Source: Acanthosepion pharaonis
Taxonomy: Eukaryota; Mollusca; Cephalopoda; Sepiida; Sepiidae
DNA: 64,000 bases
Assembly (NCBI GenBank): GCA_903632075.3
Contig: CAHIKZ030000394.1
Span: 1 to 64,000 of the forward strand
Reading direction: 5' to 3'
Within the stretch, counting starts at the first letter, position 1. Each line of letters starts with the position of its first letter. The notes beneath the pieces were generated by a model. The model had not been told where the DNA came from. It saw only the letters and a list, made by a program, of their open reading frames with translations, and did no database searches. Below, piece after piece: positions 38,418 to 50,371 of the stretch. Position numbers and translations under genes: made by a program.

Positions 38418-40799
38418 TTATAGTTTCATAGCATTGTTTTTGTTTGGGGGCTAACTATTTGTCCATAGTAGCTGGGGCCCTAACAGAGTGAATCTAAGAA
38501 CAGCAGCAATTAAAATGTGGATGCATACCCCTCAAAACCTCCAATCTTCCAATCAAAGGCCTTGCTGCCAGATGTCATCATAGTCAAGATTAACCATCAA
38601 ATGTTACATCATTCCTGGAGTAACACTAATTGCAAGCCCTGAATTATGCACAAATAATTTTTTATATCATGGCCATTTCATGCAAAAAAAAAAGAAAGAA
38701 AAAAGGGGGGGGGGGCTAAAAAATAAATTTTGTTCATTTTGATATATGATGTAGATCGTATAGTCATTAGAAAATCCCAATAATTTTAAGTGAAAATTTC
38801 TAAACTGTTCAAGATACTGCAAACTGAAGTTTTGCTGAATCAGCATTTTTCATTGACAGACATTAGAGAGAAAAAAAAAAAAAAGAGAAACAAAGATCTA
38901 AATTTATAATTATTATTTTTTAAGCAGAGTGCAAGATGAATCATTTGAGATATAAAAAAAGAAAAAAAAAAAATAGATCTTTTTTTCTCTTTAAGCTTTT
39001 AAAATCTTGATACAATATGGAAAATTTTGCTTTCAGGAGAGAGAGACTAAATGTTTTTTTTTTTTTTGTTAATTTTTACAATACATAAAAATTAAATTAA
39101 AAAGGGAGAGTTGTTAAAACTTATGGAATGAATTCGCCAAATACTATGTAATGCTTTCCCAAAGTTTTGTTACCTATACACTTCATTACTTCAGAATGAG
39201 TCAATATTAGATCATAATTGTAAAATTACCATGAATACAAATTTTTGAAAAGACTATTAAAAAGGTCTAGAATTGGTAGCTTTGTGAGTTACTGAAATTT
39301 ATTGAGATTTATTCCCCAAATGCTCTAGTTTTCAAATATTGTGCCACCTTTTGCTACTTTTAGTGGCTGAAGATATTTCTAAATTTTTCTGTGTGGTCTG
39401 CCACCTAAAAATATTAATTCACATAGAAAAGAAGACACTCATCAATTTGGCGGGCTTAAAATAAAATTTGAAGTTATTTTTCAAAAAAAAATTTCTAAGT
39501 TGAAAACTTCAGTAAATAAAATACCAGAGAAATGAACTTCTTAAAAAAATTCTTTTTACACCTTATAGAGCAATGTTTCGTCTTTAACAATCAATTGGTT
39601 TCTTATCACTACATCCAACCAACTTGAAGCATGAACAAATATAAAAGAGGTGTTTTTAAATTTGGATTCACCAGCTGCCCTGACCGACACCAAATTTAAA
39701 CACTCTAGAGGTTTTAAATTTGACTTGTTTCATCAATGTACATTTCAGTTTTTAGGTGAGTTTAAATGTTTTTCTTATATTTATGTTTATTCAAAAGTTT
39801 TATGAAGTAAATTATTGTGTCAATAAATGGGCATTAAAAAATAAACTAGAAGTACATATTTTAATTTTTTTTTTTTTTTTTTTTTAATTAATTCTTATTT
39901 TTTTTTTTTAAAAAAAAACTTGTATTTGACCATGGGGTGGGGAAAAAAAAAAAGAAACTGTATATATAAAAAAAAATATGAAATAAAGTATTGTAATTTT
40001 AAAATGTGTGTATTTATAACTTATTTTTATAAATCTCGCATCTGTGTATGTAAAATATTGTAATTTTAAAAATGTCTATTAAAATTTTATATTTACTAAT
40101 GAACTAATTTTTTAAATTAGCTCCTAATTTCATAGATTAAATTGAACATTTATGTAAGTCATTTTATAAAAAATAAAATAAAAGGATATATTTTTCAGTT
40201 GAACTACTATAGTGGGTATGTAAAAAATTACATATATAATTTCTAAAATTAAATATTTTTTTAAATTTTCAAAAACGGATATTTCTTGGAAGATATGTTT
40301 TTACTTTTAGCATCAGAATAATATATACTTTTCTACCAAATTTTTTTTTAATAATTTTTGGTAATTAGTAAATATTACTTTTTAACTTTGAAAGTAGGTT
40401 TCATTTTAATGGTAATTTTTCTTTAATTTTTAAGCATATTTTAAAATTTTAATTAACAGTACATTTTAACACCTAATTCAACAATAACAATTCAAGAGCA
40501 AACGTTGCCATTCAAAAAAAAAAAGAACGTATCTTTAACATTTTCAGTTTATTTATTTTATATAAATTTTCAATTGTTATATTTTTTTTTTATGATGCAA
40601 AAGCTTAAACTTATAAAATTTAAGACATTTATTTTTTTTGTAAGAAAATTTTTTTTATTTCTGCTGTTCTCTCAATGTTGCAGGTCAGCTTTCTTTTTTG
40701 TTTTTTTAAATGCTTTCCATGCCTGGAGACTGGAGAGATTACTTTAGGTTTTTAAATTTACATGTACTTATGATGAATATTTAAAACCTTTTGTTCAGT

Positions 40800-41464
40800 A
40801 GATGATCAACTAAATGTCCTAAGAGATGGTTTTCTTGTAAGTAAAAGAGGCTGGTCAAAGAAAATCTCAAGATCCTTGCAATGTACAAAAAGGTTGCTGA
40901 TGCAGTTAAAAACACTGATGAAAAGAAGATGGAAACCAGTCTTGGGTTGGTGGAGGTGGCTTTGGCTTAACGTTATGGCAGTAACATCCAGTAATCTTAG
41001 TGCAGTTCTGTTGAGGTCTCATCTATTTTATAGCCCAACTTCTGTAACTTTTATGGTTTTAAGGACCATGAATGAAGCATTTAAATAGGCAAAGTGCTCA
41101 CAGGTTTAGAGGACAATTTAACAAAAAATTCTTTTCACAAAATCTTTGTTAAGGAGCACTCTTCTTTTTTTTTCCTATTTCTTTTATGATACAAGAATTG
41201 TAAATTTTTACTTGCGGGTTTTTGCATGGTTCTGCAAACTGTCCTAATACAAGGACGGAGCACTCAAGATTGATAAAGCAAGTTCAAACATTTAACACTG
41301 CCAAGAAAATTTTAGCCACTAAAGAAGATGACTTAAGAGCCTTTTTAGAGACTTCCCATGATGCTTTTTTTTTAGCTGATGAACTCACATTCATTGAAAT
41401 AAGATTACAAGAACTTGAAAACCCAGTGACTAACTCTGGTAGCTATGATGAAGAACCCTATTAA
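40800..41464 (+). pseudogene. Unrecognised coding-like relic
   Basis: Protein-like text reads on the plus strand in shifting frames: DDQLNVLRDGFLVSKRGWSK from 40802, then MYKKVADAVKNTDEKKMETS with LGLVEVALA from about 40881, then from 41222 an 80-codon frame that ends in EEPY and a stop (TEHSRLIKQVQTFNTAKKIL, DDLRAFLETSHDAFFLADEL, TFIEIRLQELENP). The composition is that of a soluble, helical, charged protein and not of chance A+T-rich frames. I do not recognise the family. Frame changes suggest a dead retrocopy or transposon protein. A few separate exons of a nested gene cannot be ruled out. Confidence 0.4.
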
Positions 41465-42629
41465 ATGATCTTCAGAAATGAGATACAAGGCCAATGAGTT
41501 GCCATAATTTATAATTCCAGTTTCTAATTTGGCCAAGTCATTGACATTACGTCTCTAACCAGTGCAAGAATCAAGTTTCTAGCCCCAACTAAGGGTAGAA
41601 ACAATTATTTCTGATAGTGAGTGACATTGCACAACTTTTGTCTTAAGATGGGAATTAGGTGTAATGCCAGTTTCAAGGTATGGTAGAATCTGGAATGTTC
41701 CAGAAATATTGGTTATAAAAACCTATAAATAAATTCAGACTGTAAATCACCATTAGGAGAGGAAGTGTATTAGGGCCATTTAAACTGCTTAGAAAGTCTT
41801 CTTCATCAGTTTCAATAAATGTAATTTTACTCATTTCAATTTTGTTGTTTTTTTTGGGGTTTTTTAATTTAAAAATTGAGTTTTAAGGCTTTGTTATAAG
41901 CATTTGTTTGAAAACTGACCACCGATTCCTTTTGTATAACAAGTTTCAAAGTTTTGATGTCATCAGTCTTTTTTGTGCATGTCAAAAATTGTATAAATTT
42001 TTATAAAAATTTTCCAAAAATCAAATACATTTATGGGAAAAAGTTTTCCTCATCCAAAAATGAGTAAATTTTCAAAGTTTCAGGTTTGTACCCCCAACCA
42101 GATACTTTTTTTTAATTTATTTTTTTTATTTTTTATTTTTTTTTTTTTTTTTTTTTTTACAGCAAGTTCAAAAAGGTATATTTTTTTCCCTACTATCAAA
42201 TTTTGCTTCTACCTGCACTTATATGGTGAAATAAGAGTTGTTTAACTGATGTACTCTGTAGAATTAAAATTTATATGAATGGTCAAAGTTGCCTACCTGT
42301 ACTATTTTTGCACTGTTTTTAAGACAGAATGTGACCCCCCACACACACACACACACACCAAATCCTGCTTTAGGCCGGTCTTATCTAATAATTATTAATT
42401 CCATTAGTATTATCTTTCTCTTATGGCTTAATGACATTGCATTTATAATGATTTTTCACTTGTTTGAAGCCTGAATTTTCAAATTTACTGTTATAATGGG
42501 TTTCTAACCTAATCACACTAAAGATGGAAAATCCAAACTTTGGTTATAACTTGGTTGATAATTGAGCTAGCAACATAAATTTACTACCATTTTTATGCTT
42601 TGTCAAGCTCTATATGCCTACATGAAAAG

Positions 42630-42633
<4 letters not shown>

Positions 42634-42664
<31 letters not shown>
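42634..42664. repeat. (TA)n microsatellite, 31 bp
   Basis: A TA tract about 230 bp before the 1936-bp TIR transposon. Confidence 0.95.
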
Positions 42665-42666
<2 letters not shown>

Positions 42667-42901
42667 AAGAAAAAATAGTTTGGGATACCTACTCAAAGAG
42701 CATTCTTCATGAAACATTTTCAAATTATGATTATTTATTAAGGCAGTAATGTATCTGCTTTTTAGATAAAGTAACTAAATTTAGCAAAATGTACACAAGG
42801 CATAAAACAATGTTTTCTCATCAACCAGAATTCAAGTAACTATTAATCAATAATAGAAATAAAACAAAAATAATGAGAAAGTGTTTTTATTTGTCCTAAC
42901 T

Positions 42902-43020
42902 TAGGTACCTCCACGAAATCGCTAAAAAAAGAGCATAGCTTGATGAAAAAGACGCCAAACTTGCCGAAAACTAAATTTTATTGTCTAAATGCTTATGTTA
43001 TTATTAAGAGGAAAGACCAA
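42902..43020 (+). repeat. Left terminal inverted repeat of the 1936-bp transposon
   Basis: It starts taggtacctccacgaaatcg and pairs with 44722-44837 at high identity, with a few substitutions and short indels. Confidence 0.92.
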
Positions 43021-44721
43021 AGTTTTTTTTTTAATTATTTTTAAAAAATTTTCCTTCTTTTTAGAACATTCTAAATTTTGATTAAAAAACCTTTTTTCTA
43101 TTTGTATCAGCGGAACTAGTAAATAACAGACAATTTTTAGCACGTTTTTTTGGTATGACACACATTAATTTGAAAAATCGTGCAAAAATAGAAATAATTA
43201 TCGGATGTTAATGAAACTTTCAGAAACTATTCACAGATGATCGAAATTATTATAAATATGTTTTTTTTATGAAAGTCATGGTAGAAATATTTTTTTTAAA
43301 TATTTATTACCCCCATAACTAATTTTATGAAAACGCTAGAAATTGATCGCATCGGTTTTAGTGATTACAATAATTAAAAGCACAGGGCTTGAGGAATGCA
43401 AATCATGTTTTTTTGTTTTTAATTGGATACGCAGTACCTGAAAATCAGCTCTGAATTGTAACAGACAAAACTCAATAAAACAAAGATATTATTTAATTTC
43501 AAATGCTTTTATTTGCTTTTAGTTGTTTTTATGAATATGGACAATATTTTCTGAAAGCAAAAAAATTTTTCGATGAAAAATGAATTTTAATACAATTATT
43601 TGTTATTTCATTAATTATAATAGATTTTACATTTAAGTTGTTAAAATATTATAAAATTAGTTAAAAGCCACATCGGCTTTCATAAGTGTCCTTATGAGAT
43701 AGATCTTTTTTAGCGCATTGTAAATTGTATCATTTTGACTAATCAGAAGATACCCAGTAATTAAGAAATGTAATTTTGTGCTTATAATCGAGCTGTAATT
43801 ATAAAATACGGAAGACCAACCAGAATATAATTAAGTTGCGTTATTTGAGTTAAGCATTGTTCTCCGCTGTTAAAGGCCTTTACTTTTTGCGAAACACGTG
43901 TGGAGAAGTTAATTTGATTTTTCAATTTCAACTGAGAAGGGTACCTACAAGTATCAGTATCATCTTATGAAATTTATATGATCTTATTTTTATATTAATC
44001 TCAGTTACGACATTTTTTCCATAAATGAAATATCAAAATTAATAATAAAATGAATGCAAATACAAATAACAGTAGAATGTAATAAATGTACATAAAATTA
44101 TAGTATTTTATGTACAATTCTGATAAAATTTCACAAGAAAGGTACCTATAAATTAATTAGATACCTTTCTTAAGAAATATGAAATTTAATGTCACTCTTA
44201 ACAGTTTTATTTTAAATTTCTTTACAATATATTTCCCATAAAGCATCATAAACGTAAAGGTGAAAGCTAAGCACAAAAAAAAAAAAAAATTAGACCGCTG
44301 AAAGTTTTCGTTAAAAAATAGCGGGGTAAATAATTTGTTCACGTAAATGTAAATTATTTCACTTTTCTCCTTCCGTAGAACAAATTAGCCTCATGGAATT
44401 AAGTAAATATATCATTCATCACATGTCAAGAGACACGAAAGTTTATGACCTGCTTTGTTTTATCTTCAAATTACATGTTTTTTGGCACAAAAGCTAAGTT
44501 AAGTTTGGTTCAAAATATTTTAAATAAACATTATAATTTCTGATTTTCTTAAAATAAGTTTTGAAAAATGATAATTGATATTTAAAAATTTCAAAGTCAG
44601 ATTTCCATTTTTTGAAAATGGAAAAAAATAGTCAATTTGCTGACTCAAAAAAAAACTAGATTTTTAACGAAAATTTGGGACGTGCTAGGAACGATTAAAA
44701 AATGGAAAAAATACCAAAAAT

Positions 44722-44837
44722 ACTTTGACCTTTCCTCTTAATAATAAACATTTAGACGATAAAATTTTGTTTTCGTCAAGTTTGGCGTCTTTTTCATCAT
44801 GCTATGCTCTTTTTTAGCGATCTCGTGGAGGTACCTA
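44722..44837 (-). repeat. Right terminal inverted repeat of the 1936-bp transposon
   Basis: Reverse-complemented it starts taggtacctccacgagatcg. It differs from the left end by a few bases and by a missing three to four bases near the inner edge. Confidence 0.92.
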
Positions 44838-46267
44838 TCCTAACTGAAGAGAGATTACTGAACAATTCCTCCCATCTTAACAATTCAATAAGGGGGAAAG
44901 GGGTCATTTAAAACTTCTTTAATGTTGCTAACAAAGAAATTAACTTTAAACAATGAATAAACTGATTTACAAAGTAAATGAGCTTTTATTTTTCTACTTA
45001 GGCTTAACAATACTATTTATGATAAAACTGACAAGAAAAATGATTCAAATATTATTCACTATGTGGAGAAAATAACTACACTCATACAGTGTTTTAACAA
45101 ATAAAAATGGGGAAACATCGGTCTGATAATGCTGATTGTCCTTAGTTACCAACACTAAGTCAGTAGTGGCTAATATCAACAATTACATTATGAAAGAAAG
45201 AGGAATAATATAGTACTGTATGTTTAATAAAGTAAACTATCCAATCTGACACTGTAAAATACCTGTACACTATTTTGTACTACTATTAAATTCACCCCTT
45301 TTTTAGTCTTCCTCTAGATGATATGGTTAATAGAAAATTATGAATATAAAATCACTTAAACATATAAAAAAGGGGATGTATGGAGCAATAAGTTACACGT
45401 GTGGTTATACTGATGTAAACAAAGTGATGATCTGTCAGTTCACAAAGCAACAGATTGTATCCAGTCTTGCCACAGCTCCATCCATAATACACCGGACTTA
45501 CAAACTGAGTTGCCAACTCCAGATTTTGTCCATTGCTTCCTATAATCATTAAAGGCAAGTTTGTAATACTGGGATAGGAGTGTAAATTAAATTTATCACT
45601 GGTTTAAAGTATTTCCTAACTGTTCAAGAGAAGCTATCTAAAAGACTCAAAATCCTATCATCATTCAAATCAAAATACTGGCAACTTATAAAATATTCAA
45701 ATGTTATCAAATCATCTGAAAATGATTTTTGACCACTATTAACCAGCTGTGTTAAATCATGTAAACAAATTAATGTAAAACTAAAAAAAATAAAAGAACT
45801 GGCAAATTATGCATCAAAATTTCAGTTTCAATTTTCAGTTTAATCTTAAAATATCATAAACCAAATTTAAACTTTGATTACAAGTGGATTCAAATAGTGA
45901 ACTCAAATTTCATAGATGAAGTCTTGCCATTATTTGTGACTTGCATTTCTTTCAGCCAACTTCTGTCGTTTTTTAATCCCAACTCCAAGATCATTATTTT
46001 ATGACTCATAAGCAAGTGACATAGAATAAAATTATTAGATTTGAACTTGATTCTTTTATCTTTGGAGCTTCTCTTACCATGACAGCACTTTATCAATTAG
46101 ACTACAAAAGCCATATTGTTTTGTTTATTAGAAAAATATTAGATGTAATAATCTTCAGATTTCTTAGATTAAATATTGTCATCTTGTTTCTGCTGCTTTT
46201 TATTACAACTACTAGTATATTAAAAAGAATACAACATAGCATAATAATAGAGATCAGAAGAAAAAAA

Positions 46268-46355
46268 ATACTGTGTTGGTTAGCTTTTATAGCCTAAGTG
46301 GTAACATGCTATCATAAGTTCAAATCTAATGTGAGGCTTATTCCTGATATATGTT
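46268..46355 (+). mobile_element. tRNA-derived SINE head, fragment
   Basis: Box A-like tagcctaagtgg (about 46290) and box B-like aagttcaaatct (about 46317) lie at tRNA spacing. No tail matching the other SINEs follows, so it is a truncated or different family member. It does not fold as a full cloverleaf by eye and is not a tRNA gene. Confidence 0.5.
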
Positions 46356-46729
46356 GCTTACTTAACATAGAATTACAAAAAAGTAGCATAAGAGGAATAG
46401 AAATACAAGGTGAGAATTAATCTTCAAGTCATAAATAGCACAAACTGTACATGTCACACAGCTTGTCATAAAAAAAGATTTAATGTCAATTGATTGGTCA
46501 ATATTACTTTTTCCTTTTGTAAGACACAAAATGTTAGAATTCAGAAGTATTTTAAAGTGGAATTTAAAGATTCTAGAAAATCTACAGAAAACAATGTTGG
46601 AGAAAAGATCCCAATAAAATGTTTGGTTTCAATCAAAATCATTTTTCATTGGTCAGTTTCCAGACAAATTCACAAAGTTCATGTTCACACAGAGGCATCA
46701 ATATCTGCAAGCATCGTCCTATATAAAAG

Positions 46730-46754
46730 TATCTTAAGTTGTCAACTTAAGATA
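46730..46754. repeat. 25-bp perfect palindrome
   Basis: The sequence tatcttaagttg, a central t, and caacttaagata form a perfect inverted repeat. Its role is unknown. Confidence 0.9.
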
Positions 46755-47259
46755 AAAATTATCATCCTTCATAACAAAGAAAACCCCTGTTTCCCCTAAT
46801 GCTTTCAATGTGCCAAGAAATTTACAAATCTACCCAAAGCAATTGTATTGAGTCTACCTCTTCAAAGACATAAATGAAATGTTTACATTATGTAGTAGCA
46901 TTATTTGTTAATTACAAATGTTTAATGAAAAAAATATCACAAATATACTTATTTTCCATCTCTAGCATATTTCTACTGACAACAAAATTTTCGACTAGCA
47001 TCAGTCAAGACAGAATAAATAAAACCATGGGTAGTGAAAAATACATTTTTATAACAGCTTCTTTTCTAAGTAAAAGTGAATTTTCTATGCCAAAAAATTC
47101 ATTCTTTTAAACAAAGGGAGTTTAGTAAGACAGTGCAACTTTCCAAAATATACTATATTTTCTAATAGAGAAATAAGACACTGAAAAGATTTTAAAATAT
47201 AAATTAGCTATATTGAAAAATTTTAAAGAAAAATTCTCAGTTTATCAAATTTGGTAAGG

Positions 47260-47263
<4 letters not shown>

Positions 47264-47296
<33 letters not shown>
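47264..47296. repeat. (GA)n microsatellite
   Basis: An AG dinucleotide tract of about 33 bp. Confidence 0.97.
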
Positions 47297-47300
<4 letters not shown>

Positions 47301-47329
47301 TGAAAAACTTAAATACAGGCAATAGGTGC

Positions 47330-48010
47330 TTCATAAGATGCAGGAATCCCTCTAGCCTGGCAAAATACAGCAACTCGATATGACATTGATTCTACAAGTT
47401 GTCAGAAGACCACTATAGAGATGTTGAGTCAAGCCATCTCAATAGCTGCCTACAGTACCCTGATATTTGTAGTTGTAGGATATTGTGCGTGAATAGACCT
47501 CTTCACCACTTCATATATGCTCAATTAGGCTTTTATCAGGTTTATAGTAGCCCCACCATTCTTCTGAAGTTTCCAGAATGTTCCTCCACCCAATTCAGGG
47601 CAACTTTAACCCAGTGTCACAGAACATTATCCTCCTGAAATAACCCATTATTGTTAAGATAATCGTAATCCATGGATAGGTACAAATGGTCACAAACAGT
47701 GCAACATAGCAGTCACTGACTGGACCAGTGGACCCAACTCATACTGCATGAACAGACCCCACACAATTATAGAACCACCACCAACCTGAACAATGTCTTG
47801 TTTACAATTAGGATTCTTGGCCTCATAGTGTCTGCACCACATTCAAAACCTACCATCAGCCCAAAATAAATAGAACCATAACTCATTGAACCAAACCACA
47901 TGTTGCCAATCCTCCAGTGATGGCCCAAATGCAGGTGAGATACTGTTTCCAGTGTCATGGTGTTAACAGAAGATTTAGTGGGACTTTGGCTCCCATATCC
48001 CATGGAAGCT
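47330..48010 (-). pseudogene. Tc1-type transposase pseudogene
   Basis: On the minus strand, from 47925 downwards, fragments read DWQHVVWFNELWFYLFWADG, then QVGGGSIIVWGLF, then YDYLNNNGLFQEDN with VALNWVEEHSGNFRRM, in the order of a Tc1-like transposase catalytic domain. The family box FSDESRF reads FNELWF, so the first catalytic Asp is changed. The second (QDN) reads QEDN. The third region is scrambled. Stops and shifts occur throughout. Terminal repeats were not found. It ends about 40 bp before the Penelope element at 48053, so one may have inserted next to the other. Confidence 0.85.
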
Positions 48011-48052
48011 AAAGAAGGCTGAACTGACCTACTGGATATATATATATATATT

Positions 48053-48107
48053 TATACACGTTTCATTAAATAATATAGACAAGTGTTGTCTATTTATTTT
48101 ATGTAAA
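48053..48107 (-). repeat. Inverted 55-bp piece of Penelope 5' coding region (left)
   Basis: Read on the minus strand it gives INRQHLSILFNETC, matching the N-terminal fragment at 18.1 kb. It directly precedes the forward reverse-transcriptase frame. Confidence 0.85.
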
Positions 48108-49470
48108 AGCAGAAACTCCTCAAAAATACTTTCTAAACAACTGAAAATTGCCGCACAAGAACTATGCAACCACCCTGACATTATTGTAAAAAAAAGCTGA
48201 TAAGATCAACATTTTTGTCATCCTAAACAAATTGGATTACAACAAAAAACTAGGCCACATACTCCATGATCACATAAGGTTTAAAAAACTTAACAAGAAC
48301 CCGACCAACCAACTAAAATCAAAGCTTAATAAACTTATTAATGCTAATAATGCTGAACAGAACTCTTTAAAACTCCCTAAAATTGTTGGTGATTATAGAC
48401 CTAGCTACATATATGGCACTATAAAACACAAACCTAACTATCCTCTCCGTCCTATCATATACATGAAATTCCAACTCCTGTATATCATCTAACTAAATAC
48501 ATCAACCAACTTATTACTCCCTATCTTCCTAGTAAATATAGTGTTAAGTCAACATTAGAAGTAATCCAAATCCTAAAAAGTGAAAAACCTAACAATGAAA
48601 TCATGGCTTCACTTGATGTTGAAAACTTATTTACCAATGTCCCTGTTAGTGAAACTATTGACATAATTATAAGAAATATATACAGTAACTCATCTTTACC
48701 CCACTTAAAATTAATCCTAATATATTAAGAAAACTACTATTAGTTTGTACTACTGAAGTCCCTTTCTTGATCATAATAAATATATATATACAACGTGATG
48801 GTGTCTCCATGGGTTCAGTACTGGGCCTGACATTTAGCAATTTCTACATGTCGAACCTCGAAAATAAGTTATTTACAGATTTTAAAAACCATCAATCTAC
48901 CTAAGATACGTTGATGATATTCTTATGTTAGTTAAAAATACAGATGAAATAATTCAACTTCAAAACAGTTCCAAAATAATTCTGTCCTTAAATTCACATA
49001 TGAACTCAATACTAATAATAAAATCCCTTCCTTGACATATTGATAAACACAAATAATAACAAATTTACTATTTAGCCATACAAAAAAACCTACAAGCATA
49101 AATTCATGTACACTTAACTACAAGAGCGAATGCCCATATTACTACAAAATAGCAATTATAAAGAATCTAATACATCATTGCAGAAACTAATTCATCCACA
49201 AAACAGATTTTTTTACAGTGAACTAAAGAATATAAAACAGACACTTAATAATAGCTTTCCAAACTATATAGTTGATGAACAAATAAGATGCTTTCTTAGA
49301 AATCTCAATAATAAGCAAATTGTACATAATACTGCTTCTACTGATCTCAAATATATTAATCTCCTATATCGTAATCAAATGCATACTAATTATAAACAAG
49401 ATGAAAATATGCTAAAAAATTTAGTAAATTCTAATATATCAACTACAGATCCTAGCAAAAAAAATTAAAT
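48108..49470 (+). pseudogene. Penelope reverse transcriptase, broken
   Basis: In order: KILSKQLKIAAQELCNHPDI, KINIFVILNKLDYNKK, YRPSYIYGTIKHKPN (48391-48435), MASLDVENLFTNVPV (motif A, from 48603), DGVSMGSVLGLTFSNF, and RYVDDILMLV with catalytic YVDD at 48907-48918. A 112-codon frame (49130-49468) covers the linker to the endonuclease. At least six frameshifts or stops separate these blocks, so it is inactive, but most motifs are easy to read, which suggests moderate age. Confidence 0.88.
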
Positions 49471-49517
49471 TAATCATATACTACACTAAATCTAGTATAT
49501 CAACTTAATACTTCGCA

Positions 49518-49883
49518 ATGATTCTTCTCCCCCGGTTAGCGATTTGCAAAAAAACCAACATAGTTTATAAATTCAAGTGCCCTTTGGGAGAGTGTATCTC
49601 CAACGAATTAAATAATATTTATGTTGGTCACACCACAAACTTGCTTTCACGATGCTTGACACTACATTTTAATGAAAACTCTAACATTTTTAGGCATTTA
49701 AAACAACATGCCTGCCCGCACACACAATTCCGTAAAATACTTGTCGAAAACACAATTATACTTCGACATGAAAACAATAGACAAAAACTAAAAATACTTG
49801 AAGCATTATACATCAAACAGTTGAAACCCAACCTAAACAAAATCAATTATGGCATCTCTACAAATATTCTTAAATCTCTATAA
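49518..49883 (+). pseudogene. Penelope GIY-YIG endonuclease domain
   Basis: A 121-codon frame, intact to its stop, holds the GIY-YIG domain that nicks target DNA in Penelope elements. NIVYKFKCPLGEC stands at the GIY part and NNIYVGHTTNLLSR at the YIG part, with the Arg that follows. LKHLKQH-type and HENNRQKLKILEALYIKQLK stretches follow, including the catalytic-type Glu in ILEALYI. It is separated from the RT blocks by a stop, so a full product is not possible. Confidence 0.88.
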
Positions 49884-50144
49884 TTGGTAACAGAAGCCAC
49901 TGGTTTATACCAACGGCTTTCCATACTTCATTCTCCAATTCACTCTCGTGTGGTCATGTGTGATGTCATGAGATGCGGTGCGATTTTTGCTTCTAGCGTC
50001 TTATATGCGCGTGTTTATCGTTGCTTAGAAATCATCTATGTAAACATTGACAGACTATCATCACTGTCTTTTCCGTATATTGCTTAATATGTTGTAATTG
50101 ACATCTTTGATAATGGCTTAAGTAAGCTGAAAGCTTAGATTATA
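49884..50144 (+). other. Penelope 3' untranslated region
   Basis: The sequence between the endonuclease stop and the start of the next tandem 5' end has no frame that looks coding. Its last part (gctgaaagcttagattatat) is shared with the hairpin at 4.4 kb. I looked for a hammerhead ribozyme core, known in other Penelope terminal repeats, and did not find one. Confidence 0.6.
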
Positions 50145-50310
50145 TTAAAAAAAATATGGATCAATATTGTGAATTTCTTTCTTCGTTTCAACGATAATGT
50201 TATTAAACTTATCAGATATTACGAAAAAAATTTACATAAAATAAATAGACAACACTTGTCTATATTATTTAATAAACGTGTATAAATGAAAATATGCTGC
50301 CTAAATACAC

Positions 50311-50312
<2 letters not shown>
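50145..50312 (+). pseudogene. Second Penelope copy, 5' end only
   Basis: The start codon of aatatggatcaatattgtga opens MDQYCEFLSSFQR, with a shift to KLIRYYEKNLHKINRQHLSI then LFN. This matches the minus-strand fragment at 18.0-18.2 kb. The copy stops at the (TA)n tract. Confidence 0.78.
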
Positions 50313-50370
<58 letters not shown>

Positions 50371-50371
50371 A
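50313..50371. repeat. (TA)n(TG)n microsatellite
   Basis: About 40 bp of TA, then about 16 bp of TG, directly after the truncated tandem Penelope copy. Confidence 0.97.

Larger units (their letters stand above)
42894..44845. mobile_element. Non-autonomous TIR DNA transposon with 8-bp TSD
   Basis: The element occupies 42902-44837 (1936 bp) between perfect 8-bp direct repeats TCCTAACT (42894-42901 and 44838-44845). Its ends begin TAGGTACCTCCACGA. The inverted repeats match closely for about 115 bp, with shared inner blocks such as gatgaaaaagacgccaaact and ttattattaagaggaaag, and fade over another 70 bp. An 8-bp duplication and a TA-G start fit the hAT superfamily best; P or Merlin elements also duplicate about 8 bp. 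The interior is A+T-rich and has no transposase-like frame, so it would depend on a partner element. Both the duplication and the ends are nearly clean, so the insertion is fairly young. Confidence 0.92.
48053..50284 (+). mobile_element. Penelope-like retroelement flanked by inverted repeats
   Basis: The unit carries a broken reverse transcriptase with a GIY-YIG endonuclease on the plus strand. It is bounded by inverted repeats 48053-48107 and 50231-50284, identical except for one inserted base. The repeat comes from the element's own 5' coding region (NRQHLSILFN in one orientation), so the right end is the start of a second, tandem copy and the left end is an inverted piece. Such pseudo-LTR arrangements are known in Penelope elements. 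The left flank is a short (TA)n tract and the right flank a (TA)n(TG)n tract. Confidence 0.85.

Noticed and set aside
45352..45558. Minus-strand frame with YYKLAFNDYRKQW or SPVYYGWSCGKTGYN and an acceptor-like tcctatcccag
   Set aside because: A cassette exon from this acceptor to the nearest GTAAGT would be 67 nt and break the BRPF1 frame, and no family match is seen.
46268..46355. Possible tRNA gene
   Set aside because: Box A and B are present, but no acceptor stem pairs and the anticodon arm is not formed; it is better explained as a SINE head.
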